NCBI GenBank assembly: GCA_019925795.1
Contig: CM034309.1
Location: 14,936,729-15,000,728 of the forward strand
Direction: 5' to 3'
DNA: 64,000 nt
From: Dendrobium chrysotoxum
Lineage: Eukaryota; Streptophyta; Magnoliopsida; Asparagales; Orchidaceae
The translations under genes and the position numbers were made by a program. Shown one piece after another: positions 1 through 10,440 of this stretch (positions are counted from its first letter, which is position 1; the number at the start of each line of letters is the position of its first letter). A model generated the notes under the pieces. The model was not told the DNA's origin, did not search any database, and worked only from the letters and a program-made list of their open reading frames with translations.

Positions 1-168
1 ACATTGATCTTTTGTTATTGTGAAATTATCTTGCTTTCTCTTCAAGTGATAAAAAAAAGATATAAAAAGCTTTTTTTTGTTAAAGAAGTTTTTAAATAAC
101 CAAATCACCCCCCTCTTGGTTAGCCTCGGGCTAGTTCTTTAAGGTTTAACAACCTTCAAGAACTTTCA
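1..168 (+). mobile_element. 3' end of a plus-strand copia LTR (copia D)
   Basis: The segment contains, in the opposite orientation, the LTR-end block seen in the other copia elements here (ACCAAGAGGGGGGTGAATT read on the minus strand), and it finishes with ACTTTCA at 162-168. No primer-binding site follows, so this should be the 3' LTR of an element lying left of the window. The sequence after 168 is the interior of copia B's 3' LTR, so copia D apparently inserted into that LTR. The target duplication would be AAGGG (169-173), but its partner lies outside the window. Confidence 0.6.
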
Positions 169-674
169 AAGGGTTTACACAGTATAATTAGCTCATAATA
201 TAAAAATTAAAATACTTACCTAAATTTGATTAATAGCTAGGGCTTTTATTTTAAATTAATTTTCCTGTATGATCTGGTTCATACATTATGATTAGCTCAA
301 AAATATTAAATGATCAATTAGCTATTTTAATTAATTTCTAAATAACTAATTGTACGATATAAACTTTAAAAATTTTGAAATTCATTTTCTTACTACCCCA
401 TGTGTATTTTCATAATCGCCAAGTTAACATACACCCTTATATGACTTTGACTCAAGAAATATGAATATAAAGAAACAAAAATTATAGACTCTTATAAACA
501 TCATCTTATTTTATGCAGTCATGAGCCCTGAATCATCATTGAATGAAGTATGATGTACCTAAAATATTAGTACATAGAAAGTAGATATGCAATATAGGTA
601 CTATGAGAACTAAAGAGACAAACAATAATATTTTTATCACCAAAATTATAAGCTCAGGATCCTCAATTGTAATA
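169..674 (-). repeat. Copia B 3' LTR, left part missing
   Basis: Aligns by eye with the copia B 5' LTR: both carry AAAATTAAAATACTTACCT, followed by similar sequence up to the point where a CACTA end cuts the right copy. It ends at 671-674 (AATA) next to a pyrimidine tract that is the polypurine tract on the coding strand. The part nearest the LTR 3' end is missing from the window because copia D sits at 1-168. Confidence 0.65.
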
Positions 675-1006
675 ATCTCCCCCCTTTGATGAGGGCAAAT
701 ATTATTGGTTGAATTTTCAAGTTAGTTGTATTTTCTCATAATCTTTCCCTCACTAAATAATCATTTTAAAATTAGGAAAAATTTTTTTAATTAAAATTTT
801 TTAATTTTTTATAAGTAGAATAATAAAATAAGACAAAAAACATTAAATAGAAAAAAGCAAAATGGAACTATATAAAATATCAATAAGTGCAACCAAATAT
901 CTACTCCCCTTTTTTACATCACCAAAAAGGAAATGCAATACAACATAAAAGAAGTATAATAAAAATATAAAAGAAATAAAAGAAATCAACAACACAAACT
1001 ACAACA
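675..1006 (-). other. Copia B 3' untranslated region with two polypurine tracts
   Basis: AT-rich non-coding sequence. The first purine tract (on the minus strand) lies directly against the LTR at 675-694. A second CT-rich stretch (904-920, CTCCCCTTTTTTACATC) matches the one found at the same place in copia A and copia C. No open frame is credible. Confidence 0.55.
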
Positions 1007-1909
1007 TGTTGCAAATGCGGACACAAGTCTTTTGATTTTGATGATAACAAATATTATTAAATTTTCTACTATGTTATCTCCTATTATTATTATTATTGCA
1101 TATTTATTCTTGTGCACTAACATTTCAGGTCCACCATACACCATACAAAGTGATTGTACTGTGTGATCAGTGTCAATGGAATTGAATTATTAGGGCTTTT
1201 TTGAGGATTTATATTTAAGCTCTCTTAATAAGCTTGTTTTAAGTCTTTGGCTATTGGGTTTTCGGGAAAGAGAGCTTTGAGAAGAGATCTTGGAGATATT
1301 TAGGAAGGAGAAGGAGAGTCTATGTGTGAGGGAGAAGGAGGGTGAGGGGTATTATTTCACGGTTGCTCTGAATAAGCTTCTACCTTATTTCCTTGGAAAG
1401 GAGAGTTTATGTGTGAGGGAGAAGGAGTGTGAGGGGTTTTACTTCATGGTTGCTCTGAATAAGCTTCTACCTTATTTCCTCTGAGTGTCTTTCTTTGTTT
1501 CATTGGTGCCTCTGGGAAAAAGATCTTCTGCTCAAAGACGATTGAGGTTCTCACCTTCAGTAGAAGGGGGAAAAAGGAGTGTGATGTTCTTCGCCTTCAC
1601 CAGGAGGGTGAAAAAGGAGTGCTAAGTTCTCTGCCTTCACCAAGAGTGTGAAAAAGAGGTTAAGGTTCTCTATTGCACTGGGTTGGTGAAAAGAATGTAA
1701 GAGCTTCTCCACCTCGCTGTGGGGGCTAAAGGAGAGACACTAAAGTTCTAGTGCAGTACTTAGAGAGGGGGACTCCGGGGAGTGGACATAGGTTATTATT
1801 AGACTGAACCACTATAAAATTCTGGTGTGTTCTTTGTGAATTTATTTTTCTATAATTTATTTTTATGCACTTTATTTTTTTGGAAATTACATGTTAGAAA
1901 ATTATCTTT
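1007..1909 (+). mobile_element. Plus-strand copia LTR fragment
   Basis: Starts TGTTGCAAATGCGG, followed by TTTTGATGATAACAAATAT, which is also the 5' end of the other copia LTRs when those are read on the minus strand. The leader block with GGACTCCGGGGAGTGGAC (about 1769-1786) is the reverse of the conserved leader in copia A and C. The end of the LTR (the ACCAAGAGGGGGG block) is missing, so the fragment stops near 1909. It interrupts the tail of the copia B accessory ORF. Confidence 0.55.
1311..1484 (+). repeat. Two tandem 87-bp units inside the LTR fragment
   Basis: The two units (1311-1397 and 1398-1484) differ at only a few positions. Both contain GTGTGAGGGAGAAGGAG and GCTCTGAATAAGCTTCTACC. 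The period is a multiple of three and the stretch is open, encoding a repeated KESLCVREKE peptide. I see this as a duplication in an LTR leader, not as a gene. Confidence 0.75.
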
Positions 1910-2032
1910 TTGATGGTGGTGGTGGAGGTGCTTCTCCCCCTGCCTTATCGAACTCATGCTCTTCTTCTAGCTCAACCTCATGGTGTTGACAAACGAAAAT
2001 GTGAGAAGAACCATCAGAGTAGAAGATCGAGA
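1910..2032 (-). pseudogene. Copia B accessory-ORF relic, distal piece
   Basis: The stretch with GGTGGTGGTGGAGGTGC and TTCTCCCCCTGCC corresponds in position and composition to the 3' end of the copia A accessory ORF (about 7040-7400). It is separated from the rest of the relic by the solo LTR. No open frame survives. Confidence 0.4.
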
Positions 2033-3531
2033 TGAAAGTTTGATAGGGATGTTAAGCCCTTGTGAACTAGTCTTGAGGCTAACCAAGAGGGGGGGGGGGG
2101 GGGTGAATTGGATATTTAAAAATTTCTTTAAATAAAAAGAAAAATCTTTTTATATCTTACAGCAAAAACAAATTAAATTAATTATAAAAAGATCAATCAA
2201 AGATTTCACCCAAGTAGTTAATCACAGTAAAATAAAATATAGAAAATAATTAGAAAGAACACACCAAATTTATAGTGGTTCGGTCCAACCTTACCTACAT
2301 CCACTCCCTGGAGGCAGCCTCCAGGTATTGCACTACACCTTTAGTGACTGTCCTTTAGCCCCCACTGCTAGGCGGAGAAGCCCTTACAAAATCACTTCTA
2401 CCTTCCCCGGTGCAGCGGAGTAGTCGGGTCCTTTGACACCAAAGAGATCTTCTTCTTTCCAAAACTTCCTTAGAGATGACCCTTGAATCTTATGGTACTT
2501 AGGTGCAAGCTTGTCGGAGCAACCGTGTGAACCCCCTCACACTCCCTCGAAAATCCCCCTTCCAAGGCTCTTCTCCCTCTCAAACTCCACCCTTTCCTCT
2601 CTCCCTTTCAAGCTCTCTCTTCAAGTTTTCTCCGAAAGAAATGAAGCCTCAATGGCTGCCAAAGACACCTATCAAGTGCCTTGAGAAAGCTTAAAAAGAG
2701 AGCTCTAGAAACCTTTCCAAATCAATTCTGGCGGCAAAGATTGTCCAGGACGATCGCAGGATTGTCCAGGATGATGTGCTCCAAAAGACGGCTTCAATAA
2801 ACCCTAAAAATTCAATTCGCTGCCAAAAATCATCCAGGACAATCGCATGATCAAGCAGGGCGATGTGCATAATTTGACCTGGTAGTCTAGGACGATGACC
2901 TGGACAATATGGTCAAATTACACTAATCATCCAGGATGATTATAAGATCATCCACAATGATTAGAATATCAAATTAAGAAGATTTAATTGACTAATCATA
3001 GGATTAATTTAGGCAACATTATTATAGATCGTCCAGTACGATATGGATTGTCCTGGACGATTAGACCAAAAATTGAATTTAAAATTTTGCCTAAATTATT
3101 ATGGCAGCTAGGGTTTTGAGATCATATTGGATCATCTAGGACGATATAAATATCATCCAGGATGATTAGTTTAATGAACAGATCGTCCTGGATGATCTAA
3201 AATTGTCCAGTACGACTTATTCAAAAGTTGAACTTTTGGTTTTGATAGATCTCACTCCCCCTGAGAATGTGTGTACATGATCACAAGTAAGCATACACCC
3301 TTACAAGAATTGACTCAAAAAATCAAAAAGTACATCAAATGAGAATTACAAGAATCACACATCATAACCTATTCTTCTTGTTCTTAAGCCTTGATTCTTT
3401 GTTGGATTGTGCATGCTGTTTCCTAAAATGTTAGTATACACACAAACAAATATACATTCCAAATATTAGGAGATGTGAGCCATAATGTTTGTTATCATCA
3501 AAACAAGAACTCGTGAGCCCGAGTCATAACA
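2033..3531 (-). mobile_element. Solo copia LTR with perfect 5-bp target duplication
   Basis: The unit begins TGAAAGTTTGATAGGGATG and ends GAGTCATAACA, so it reads TG...CA on the minus strand. It is flanked on both sides by CGAGA (2028-2032 and 3532-3536). It carries no primer site, purine tract or coding sequence, so it is an LTR left after recombination between two LTRs. It contains a 15-G run (2089-2103) and many copies of the ATCGTCCAGGACGAT-type dyad between about 2740 and 3220, in the U3 part. Confidence 0.92.
2089..2103. repeat. Poly-G run of 15
   Basis: An expansion of the G6 found in the other copia LTRs (ACCAAGAGGGGGGTGAATT). It is either real slippage or a sequencing/assembly artefact. 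Confidence 0.9.
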
Positions 3532-3536
3532 CGAGA

Positions 3537-4300
3537 ATATGTCTGTTGGTGCAGGACACAAAAGTTGATACTTTTGATCTTAGACGTAGACAACTAGATG
3601 TCCTAACACTAAGTTATGCTTACGTTAAGTTGATCATTGGTAAAAGGAAGTAAGTTCTAAAAATAATAAATGATCATGTGGGATTCATCAAATGTAGTAC
3701 CAAACATGATTAAATACATGATGATAGATAGAAGTGGGGTGATTCTATCTCTAGCCTTAGGAAGAATAGAAGTGTGAAGAATATGATGGATGATTCGAGC
3801 ATTCTAGTTAAGTGATTGGATGAGAGGGTAGTGTCTATTTAAAGGAGTATTCCTTGACAATGGTTCAATCATTATCACTCCTAGATGCTAATTTATGTGG
3901 TGGAACCCCTTCAGTAGATAAATTGAGGTACTCAGCAAGGTCCTGTTTGGTTATTTCTACAGGATGCCTACTTACATAGGATGTCATGGAAGAAAACTCA
4001 GCTTGTTCTCTAAAGCTCAATAATAAATCAAAGAGTAGTTCAGAGTTGAAGGGAAAAATGATGGTTAAGATAAATTATAGTGGTGGATGCAAAAAATTCC
4101 ATAATCTAATAATTGATAAGTACTTGGTTCAGGATGCGGGGCAGCGTGATGTGGGCTCCTTTGAACCGATGGTATGTAGATTTGTCCTTAATTATTTGAA
4201 ATCTATCATCAATAGGATGACAAGAGGAGCTCCGATGAAGCAAAAAGGTTCTCTTTCTACTGGCCTTATAAAAAGCTAAAGCTAGGAATAAAAGTGGATG
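3537..4300 (-). pseudogene. Copia B accessory-ORF relic, proximal piece
   Basis: The plus-strand text GATGTCCTAA...CTAGCCTTAGGAA...GAAGTGTGAAGAATATG (about 3598-3784), and TTTCTACAGGATGCC near 3954, align in order with the copia A accessory ORF (7440-7850). Stops and indels are abundant. The 97-codon plus-strand frame at 3986-4279 is antisense to this relic and is not a gene. Confidence 0.5.
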
Positions 4301-4962
4301 AGAGTCGAAAGGATTTTAGTGATTGAAAACATTTGAAAATCCCCTTCTTAAAAAGAGTTTTTAGTAGAGCATATGGTAAAATTGAGGATCATATTGGACA
4401 ATCAAAAGATGTTAATTTGTCTTGATAATCTATCAGAAAAAGTAGTTAAATCATATAGTGCGATCAAGATCACACTAAACTATCTTTGAAAATGGCATTC
4501 GTCCTGAGGTACAATTTAGTACAACCTTTAACTAAAGGTAAGTACAGTACAAACATGTGTTTGTACAATACTAAGATGTTTCATATTATGTGTTGCCCGA
4601 TTAAATTCTTTCAATGGTTACTAACATGTGGATCGTAGAGTATAAATAGTTGGTTGTATAGTACGATCACCAACTATTGGTCATATTTGGACCGTTAATT
4701 TTATGAGTGATGAGGATGTGCAGAGGTGTGAGGGTCATACAGTAAGAATGAGGTTCATACAGTATGATGTGAATAATTTTTTTATTTTTAATTTTTTTGT
4801 GTGACAATTAGGGAGCATTTACTTATTATTATTATTAAGCAAACATACTAAAACAAAAATAAAAAAAATAAAAAATCATAACAATCATTGAAACACATAA
4901 ACCACATAGCTACACAAATTATTAATTTCACTTCTACTTTGAATCAAGCATGATTGTCAATA
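4301..4962 (-). other. Copia B spacer with degenerate GTAC-type dyads
   Basis: Non-coding. It contains scattered, decayed palindromic words such as TTGTATAGTACGATCACC and TTCATACAGTATGATGTG. These are in the same relative position as the dyad cluster upstream of the accessory ORF in copia A (8200-8640). Copia A is inserted at its right end. Confidence 0.5.
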
Positions 4963-5354
4963 TGAAAGTTTGATAGGGATGTTAAGCTCTTATGAACTAG
5001 TCCCGAGGCTAACCAAGAGGGGGGTGAATTGGTTATTTTAAAAATTCTGAAGCACAAACTGATTTTGAAAATTCTTTTCGAATATTTTAAATTAATTATA
5101 ATCTCACGATGATGTGCAGATGTTCAACAATAACAGAATAGTAATCACAATCACACAATCATCAACAAAAAAATAAATGCAAAAAATAATCAGAAAGAAC
5201 ACACCATATTTTATAGTGGTTCGATCAACTTGACCTACGTCCACTCCCCGGAGCCTCCCCTCCGGGTATTGCACTAACACTAAGTGACTCTCCTTCTGCT
5301 CCCACAGTAAGGCGGAGAAGCCTGTACATAACCTTCTTTCCACCAACCCGGTGA

Positions 5355-5452
5355 GGCAGAGAACTTAGTCTTTTTTCGCTTCCTCCTAAAGCAGGCAGAG
5401 AACCTGAACTCCTTTCGCTTCCTCCTGAAGTAGGCAGAGAACCTTGATCTTC
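5355..5452 (-). repeat. 39-bp tandem repeat in the copia A LTR leader
   Basis: Units start at 5355, 5394 and 5433 with GGCAGAGAAC and contain TTCGCTTCCTCCT. The same array is at 15196, 15235 and 15274 in the other LTR, and at 60690, 60729 and 60769 in copia C. The period of 39 is a multiple of three. On the minus strand each unit can be read as a short Arg/Lys-rich peptide (FRRKRKE), but the surrounding frame is not conserved between copies. Confidence 0.85.
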
Positions 5453-5670
5453 TTACAGACGATCCTTCCACGGAGACACCAAGGACAAAAGATGACGATC
5501 GGAGAAGACGACTCAGATCCTTGCTTGGAGCAACCTTTATGAACACCTCACAAACTCCCCCTCACAAGATCTTCTCTCTCTCTCTCATACTCTCTCTCTC
5601 TCTCTCCTTCTCATGTTTCTCACAGGAAAGGATAGTGGAAAAAGATCTTAATGATTGAATGAAAAAGATC

Positions 5671-5677
5671 TTAAATA
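5671..5677 (-). promoter_or_regulatory. TATA-like box of copia A 3' LTR
   Basis: Minus-strand TATTTAA at the same place as the clear TATAAAAG of copia C (60986-60993). It lies between the dyad-rich U3 and the CT/GA-rich leader. Confidence 0.45.
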
Positions 5678-5689
5678 GGAGGGCTCAAA

Positions 5690-6490
5690 AATTGCCCTAA
5701 ATCTCAACTGGTCATCAAAGATCATCCAGGATAATCAATCGATCGTCCTGTATGATCAGTACAAAATCACATGAATCAGCCTGGACGATCTAGTTTCTTT
5801 GGAAGATTAGTAGACAAAATTTTTTCAGATGGCCCCGTACGATTCTGTGATTATCCGGGATGATTAGTGTAAATCAAGAATATTGTCCAGAAGATAGCTC
5901 GGGTCATCCAGGGCAACCTATGCTGGATGATCTCAAAACGACTTGATATCGTCCTGTATGATTAGTTCAAAAATGATAATATCATCCTGCACACAGCTCG
6001 GGTCATACAGCCAAAACATACTGGACAATCTAAAAATGACTTGATCGTCCGGGCCGATATCGCGATCATCCCGTATGATTAGTTCAAAATTAAGAATATC
6101 ATCCAGCATATTTCTCAGATCATCCAGGGGAAGTGCTCTGGATGATGAAGATTTTACTTATATCATCCAGGATGATATTGTATTAATAAAATATTAATTA
6201 CTTTCCTTAATCACCAGACTAATTTAGGCATGATTGTAACGGATCGTCCAAGACGATACACGTATCGGTCAGGATGATCAGACCAAATCTCTAAAAATAA
6301 AACTTGCCTAACTTAATCTGGCAGCTGAGAATTTCTAATTTGAGCCTATCATCCTATACGATGGGTAATCATCTAGGATGATCTACTTAATTAAATCGAC
6401 CTAACATAGTCACCCTAATTAGGGTTTCTATTTTCATTGGATCGTCGAGGACGATATGAATATCATCTAGGATGATATGAACAAAATTTG
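5690..6490. repeat. Dyad cluster in U3 of copia A 3' LTR
   Basis: Many 15-bp imperfect or perfect palindromes of the form ATCRTCCAGGAYGAT, for example the exact match at 6162-6176, interspersed with partial forms such as GATCATCCAGG and CGTCCTGTATGATTAG. Spacing is irregular, so this is not a tandem satellite. Confidence 0.85.
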
Positions 6491-6740
6491 AAATAAAAAC
6501 TCTAACTCAGTAAAACTCTCCCCCTGAGTGTATGTGTGCAAGGTTACTTAGCTAGGGGATCAATTACATTACATTTGACTCAAGAAAGGGAAAAATTACA
6601 TTTAAACACTTGCGGACCCGATCTTTAGTTGGCTTAAATTGCATTTGATCTTTTGTACTTGAAATGTTAGCCAATCAAAATAGAACACAGAAATATTTAT
6701 TATCATTAATATTATAATCCTTAAATCCAGGTTTGTAATA

Positions 6741-6760
6741 ATCTCCCCCTTTTTTATGAT
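6741..6760 (-). other. Polypurine tract of copia A
   Basis: The plus-strand ATCTCCCCCTTTTTTATGAT is purine-rich on the coding strand and directly adjoins the LTR, as expected for the plus-strand DNA primer in reverse transcription. Copia B (675-694) and copia C (61961-61980) have near-identical tracts. Confidence 0.8.
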
Positions 6761-6937
6761 TATAAATATTTATTTAGTAGTTTCAAATCAAGCAGATTGT
6801 AATAATTAAAGCATAAATGAGAGAAGATTTGTCATTACAAATTTTACTAATCATTGACAAACAGTGACATTCAATACATAAAAGAAATAACTACAACACA
6901 AAAACAACAAAAGAAACTACTAGTACCATAAAAATAA

Positions 6938-6953
6938 CTCCCCCTTTTGACAT
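6938..6953 (-). other. Second purine tract of copia A
   Basis: CTCCCCCTTTTGACAT is repeated almost exactly in copia C (62155-62170) and approximately in copia B (904-920), always 175-210 bp inside the terminal tract. It could be an additional plus-strand primer. The assignment rests on conservation in a decayed non-coding region. Confidence 0.5.
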
Positions 6954-7010
6954 AAAGAAAAGAGAAAAAAAACAAAATAATAACAAATTAGAACATCACA
7001 ACACACCAAA

Positions 7011-8138
7011 CTAATAGAGAGGGGGATCCTAATCAGATAGAGGAGGTGGTGGTGGATGAAAGTAGCTATGAATGGTGGTGAACTGCTCACCAAACTAGGC
7101 CATATCCTGGTCATGCTGCTGCTGTTGGTGAGTCACAAATAAATTGAAGCGAGCAACATCAGTCGCATGCTACTCCTCTTATGCTACCACGTAGGAGTCA
7201 AAGCGAGCCACCCACTGGTCAAACTGTTGCACCAAGTGATCTAAGGGTGATGCTATACGGAGAGGAGCAGGTGCAGCTGCCTCAGGAGAAGCCTCCCCCT
7301 CTTCTCCCTCAATATCTATTGCGGGCTCCGAATGAAGTCTAGTACTATGGAGAGTATGAAAAGAGCTATTGGAGACGAAGATAGGTGAGATTCTGGCTGG
7401 ATCTGGATATTAAAAATTATATTTTATTCAAAGGGCATAATGGATGAGATGTCCTAAAGCTAGATTGGGGCGTCTCCTGTGGCTCAGATCCCTAATGGTA
7501 GTCAGTTGTTCAATGTAACAAAAAATTAAATCAGTGGCATTAAAGTCAAGATGGGCCATGATGTTGTAGGTAGTTATGGAGAGCAAAGAAGTGATGTGGA
7601 TGCGGTCCCCAGCCTTAGGAATGATGGAAGAGCGAAGGACATATTAGATTGTCCTAGCATCCTTGACTAGGGAGGAACAGGCTTGGTCATGGTATTGGGC
7701 ATTTTTGTTTCTAAGGAAGTGGTTGGGGACACTCCAATTAAAGTCAAGGTCAGATGCTAAAATATAAAGCTTATCGCCAGAAGTGGACAGTTGGAGAATG
7801 TTATGAAAGTCCTGGAGGGTTAATTCTACAGGTCGTTGATTAACAAAGGACTGAAGGATGGGGTAATAAGCGGTAATGCAAATTTTCACAAAGAAAACTC
7901 TAAGAAGTTCAGTGCTAAAAGGAAAAGCTAGTGTAAGAATGAAGGTAAGGGATGTGTGAGTGAACAGATCAAGTACCAGATAGGTGAGGGTCCGTGGGTT
8001 CACAGTTTTATAGATAGTGATCCCAGTACTAAGATATCATTGAAATGCAGCTTGATCAGCTGCATCAGGAAAGCGGGGATCGATAGTCCCCAAGGAGGAA
8101 CTAGCACCCTGATTCCGAGATCATTTGCCACCAGCCAT
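7011..8138 (-). pseudogene. Accessory ORF of copia A (putative plant transposon protein type), broken
   Basis: A single reading frame of 376 codons from ATG at 8138 (MAGGK) to TAG at 7011-7013. Its best-preserved part (7644-8003) starts VNPRTLTYLVLDLF and contains NQRPVELTLQDFHNILQL. I recognise the type as the conserved domain often found downstream of pol in SIRE-like copia elements and annotated 'putative plant transposon protein'; its function is not known. The C-terminal part is Gln-rich (HQQQQHDQD). Internal stops include TGA at codon 6 (8121-8123), where copia C has an Arg codon, and a TAG in DPP context near the end. The only length change relative to copia C is a few codons. No signal peptide or membrane segment of the envelope type is evident, although one hydrophobic patch (LTFILTLAF) exists. 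Confidence 0.7.
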
Positions 8139-8199
8139 TTGAAGATGAGGGGATGAAGGATTGAGGAAAGAATTATGAAAAATGGTGAAGGAAATGAAT

Positions 8200-8640
8200 G
8201 TTTAAATAGAAATCATCCAAATAATCCAAGATGATCACAGGATCGTCTTGGATGATAGGAGGAATTATGACGTCCAGGATGATCAGATATTGTCCAGGAT
8301 GATTAGACACGAACAATCATCCCGAGGAGACAGTCTGGATGACTTTTGACTAAAGGTATCATCCAGGACGATTAAGTAGATTGTCCGAGATGATAAGCAA
8401 TAAATGAATCAAATGAGACAAATTTAAATCATCCAACTGCTGTCACGTGGATCGTCTAGGATGATCACTAATAATTGGTGCATACTTGTCGTTGGATCAT
8501 GGTGGGGATGATTTGAATGGATCATCCAAGCTGATGTATGGATCATCCAGGCCGATGGCGGATCATCCAGGATGATATGGGGATCGTCCAGGATGATGTG
8601 AAAAAAAAAAGATGAAGGATGGAGAGGAACGATCAGGGAT
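8200..8640. repeat. Dyad cluster upstream of the copia A accessory ORF
   Basis: Dense copies of the palindromic 15-mer family outside the LTR, including exact matches at 8562-8576 and 8583-8597 and many partial ones. They lie just 5' of the accessory ORF in the coding direction. The equivalent cluster in copia C is 63450-64000. Confidence 0.85.
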
Positions 8641-9880
8641 CCTAAAAATACAAAAAAAGAAAAATCAAAATCAAATCAAATAAAAAAATAGAAACGAGAA
8701 ACCAACAGTAAAAATAATGATTTTTTTTGCTTCGATCAGCTCACATGAAATAAAAATTTCCTTGATTTTTAATTCAAAAGCCAATAAGAAGAAAATCGAC
8801 CCCACTGAAATCCAAAAAAAGTTAAAAAAATCAACTTTCGTAACTTCTACCTTAGACACCTTACAAGTTAAAATTTCTTTCAAACAAAAGTCTAATTCAG
8901 AAGAAAAAAAATTAGATTCAAAAAGAGATCCTTTCAAGCCTCATTCCAGAAAAATATCTAACAGAATAATATTACAAAGTAAGGAATCAGAAATCATGAT
9001 TTTTCGTCTCAAGCTTCTAAAAATATTAAGTGGCGCATAGATTTTTCTAAGACATTTAAAGATCTGAAAGAGGAGAAAGCTTGTTTCTTTGTGGGCTAAT
9101 TTTGTGCCTCTTTTACAATTTGTTTGGCACACTTTGCGCATCTTTTAATTTTTGATACACTTTGTGTATCTTTTTCAATTTTGTGACATTGCGCATCTTT
9201 TCAGTTTTGGGGTCATTTTGTGCCTCTTTTCATTTCTTTTGCAAGCTTGCTTCTTTTCATAATCCCTAAAGTATCTCAGTTATGAGATTACCTTCCAGAC
9301 ATAAGAGAAGAAAGGCTCACTCTCTACAATCAGGAAGAGTAATCCACAAAACAAAATAATACTCATATAATAAATGCAATCACTTGATTAAGAAAAATAT
9401 AATAATGATTCAATGCTTTGAAAATACTATTCATATGAGATCGATTACTGTAGGAAGATAAAATAGATCTCTATTTCAAAAACTAACTTTTTAATTTTAA
9501 AAAATATTTTTATCCAAAAGAAATAATACACCATTAAAGGAGTTAGAGGAATATAAAACAATCATCAACATTTCTTCCCTTTAACATATTCAGAGAAGTA
9601 AATCACTGCTTACAAGCTTCCAAACAAAAACAAGGCAAAACTCTAAGTTAGAAATCCAGTTTATCAGCAGTAGTAAGCAGTGATCTGATTTGTAAAAAAA
9701 GTAGTAAATCAAGAATAAGTAAGAAATCACATCAAAATAAATATTCAAATCAGGAAAGTAACAATAACAAAAGGAAATCAGTAGAGAATAAAAAAACTAA
9801 CAGGAAACAAATAATCAAATCAAACACAAATTAAATTTAAAACCAAAACACAAAAATTCAGAAATCAGCAATCATCAGAT
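8641..9880 (-). other. Non-coding spacer between pol and accessory ORF, copia A
   Basis: AT-rich, with two overlapping frames on opposite strands (8671-8937 and 8717-9040) that look like composition effects. Around 9090-9250 it holds four to five degenerate copies of a word like CACTTTGCGCATCTTTTAATTTT. Nothing else is recognisable. Confidence 0.5.
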
Positions 9881-10440
9881 TCATGCATTTATGTCAATCA
9901 CACCCAGTCTGGTCATTAAAATACTGAATGAGTCAATGGCTAGCGATTTAGTAAAGATGTCAGCCAGTTGGTTTTCAGTTACTACATGGTGTAGCTCAAT
10001 TTCCCCTTTTATAACATGGTCCCTAATGAAGTGATGCGTTATGTCAATGTGTTTGGTTCTTAAATGTTGGATTGGATTCTTAGAAATGCAGATGGCATTG
10101 GTGTTATCACATAGAACTGAAATTGTGCCAACAGGTAATCTTAAATCCAAAATTTATTGCTTTAACCAAAAGACTTGGGCCAGACAACTTCCTAAGGCAA
10201 TGTACTCAGCTTCTGTAGTGGACAGTGCAACAGAGTTTTGTTTTCTACTGGACCAGCAGACTAAAGACTATCCTATGAATTGGCAATTTCTAGAAGTGCT
10301 CTTTCTATCCACCCTACATCCTACAAAATTAGAATCAGAATATCCAATAATCTCAAAAGCAGTGCTGTGCCTAGGATACTAGATTCCTAAGTTTGGGGTC
10401 CCTAAGAGGAATCTCAGAATTCTGTTAACAGCAGTTGGGT
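9881..10440 (-). pseudogene. Copia A RNase H
   Basis: The minus-strand translation gives YSDSNFVGC (usual form YSDADWAGC, with the catalytic Asp), STTEAEYIAL (catalytic Glu), VLCDNTNAICISKNP (third Asp) and the family C-terminus HHFIRDHVIKG...QLADIFTKSL. It ends at a TAA at 9881-9883. The domain removes the RNA strand after reverse transcription. In-frame stops interrupt it, for example one after FWLKQ where related proteins have another Gln. Confidence 0.85.

Larger units (their letters stand above)
4963..6740 (-). repeat. Copia A 3' LTR
   Basis: Matches 14805-16622 along its length, including TTTGATAGGGATGTTAAG at the left end and TTATAATCCTTAAATCCA at the right end. It ends ATA where the other copy ends ACA (a C-to-T change in the terminal TG). 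U3 (about 5690-6740) is full of dyads. The leader contains the 39-bp repeats. Confidence 0.9.

Noticed and set aside
3986..4279. 97-codon plus-strand ORF
   Set aside because: Antisense to the copia B accessory-ORF relic and unlike any family I know.
7011..8138. Envelope-like gene in copia A
   Set aside because: No signal peptide, transmembrane anchor or coiled coil of the envelope type; the sequence matches the plant transposon protein type instead.
8200..8640. CRISPR-like array of short palindromic repeats
   Set aside because: Spacing is irregular, units vary, and the context is a plant retrotransposon.
8671..9040. Overlapping ORFs of 88 and 107 codons
   Set aside because: They lie on opposite strands of the same AT-rich spacer and have low-complexity composition.
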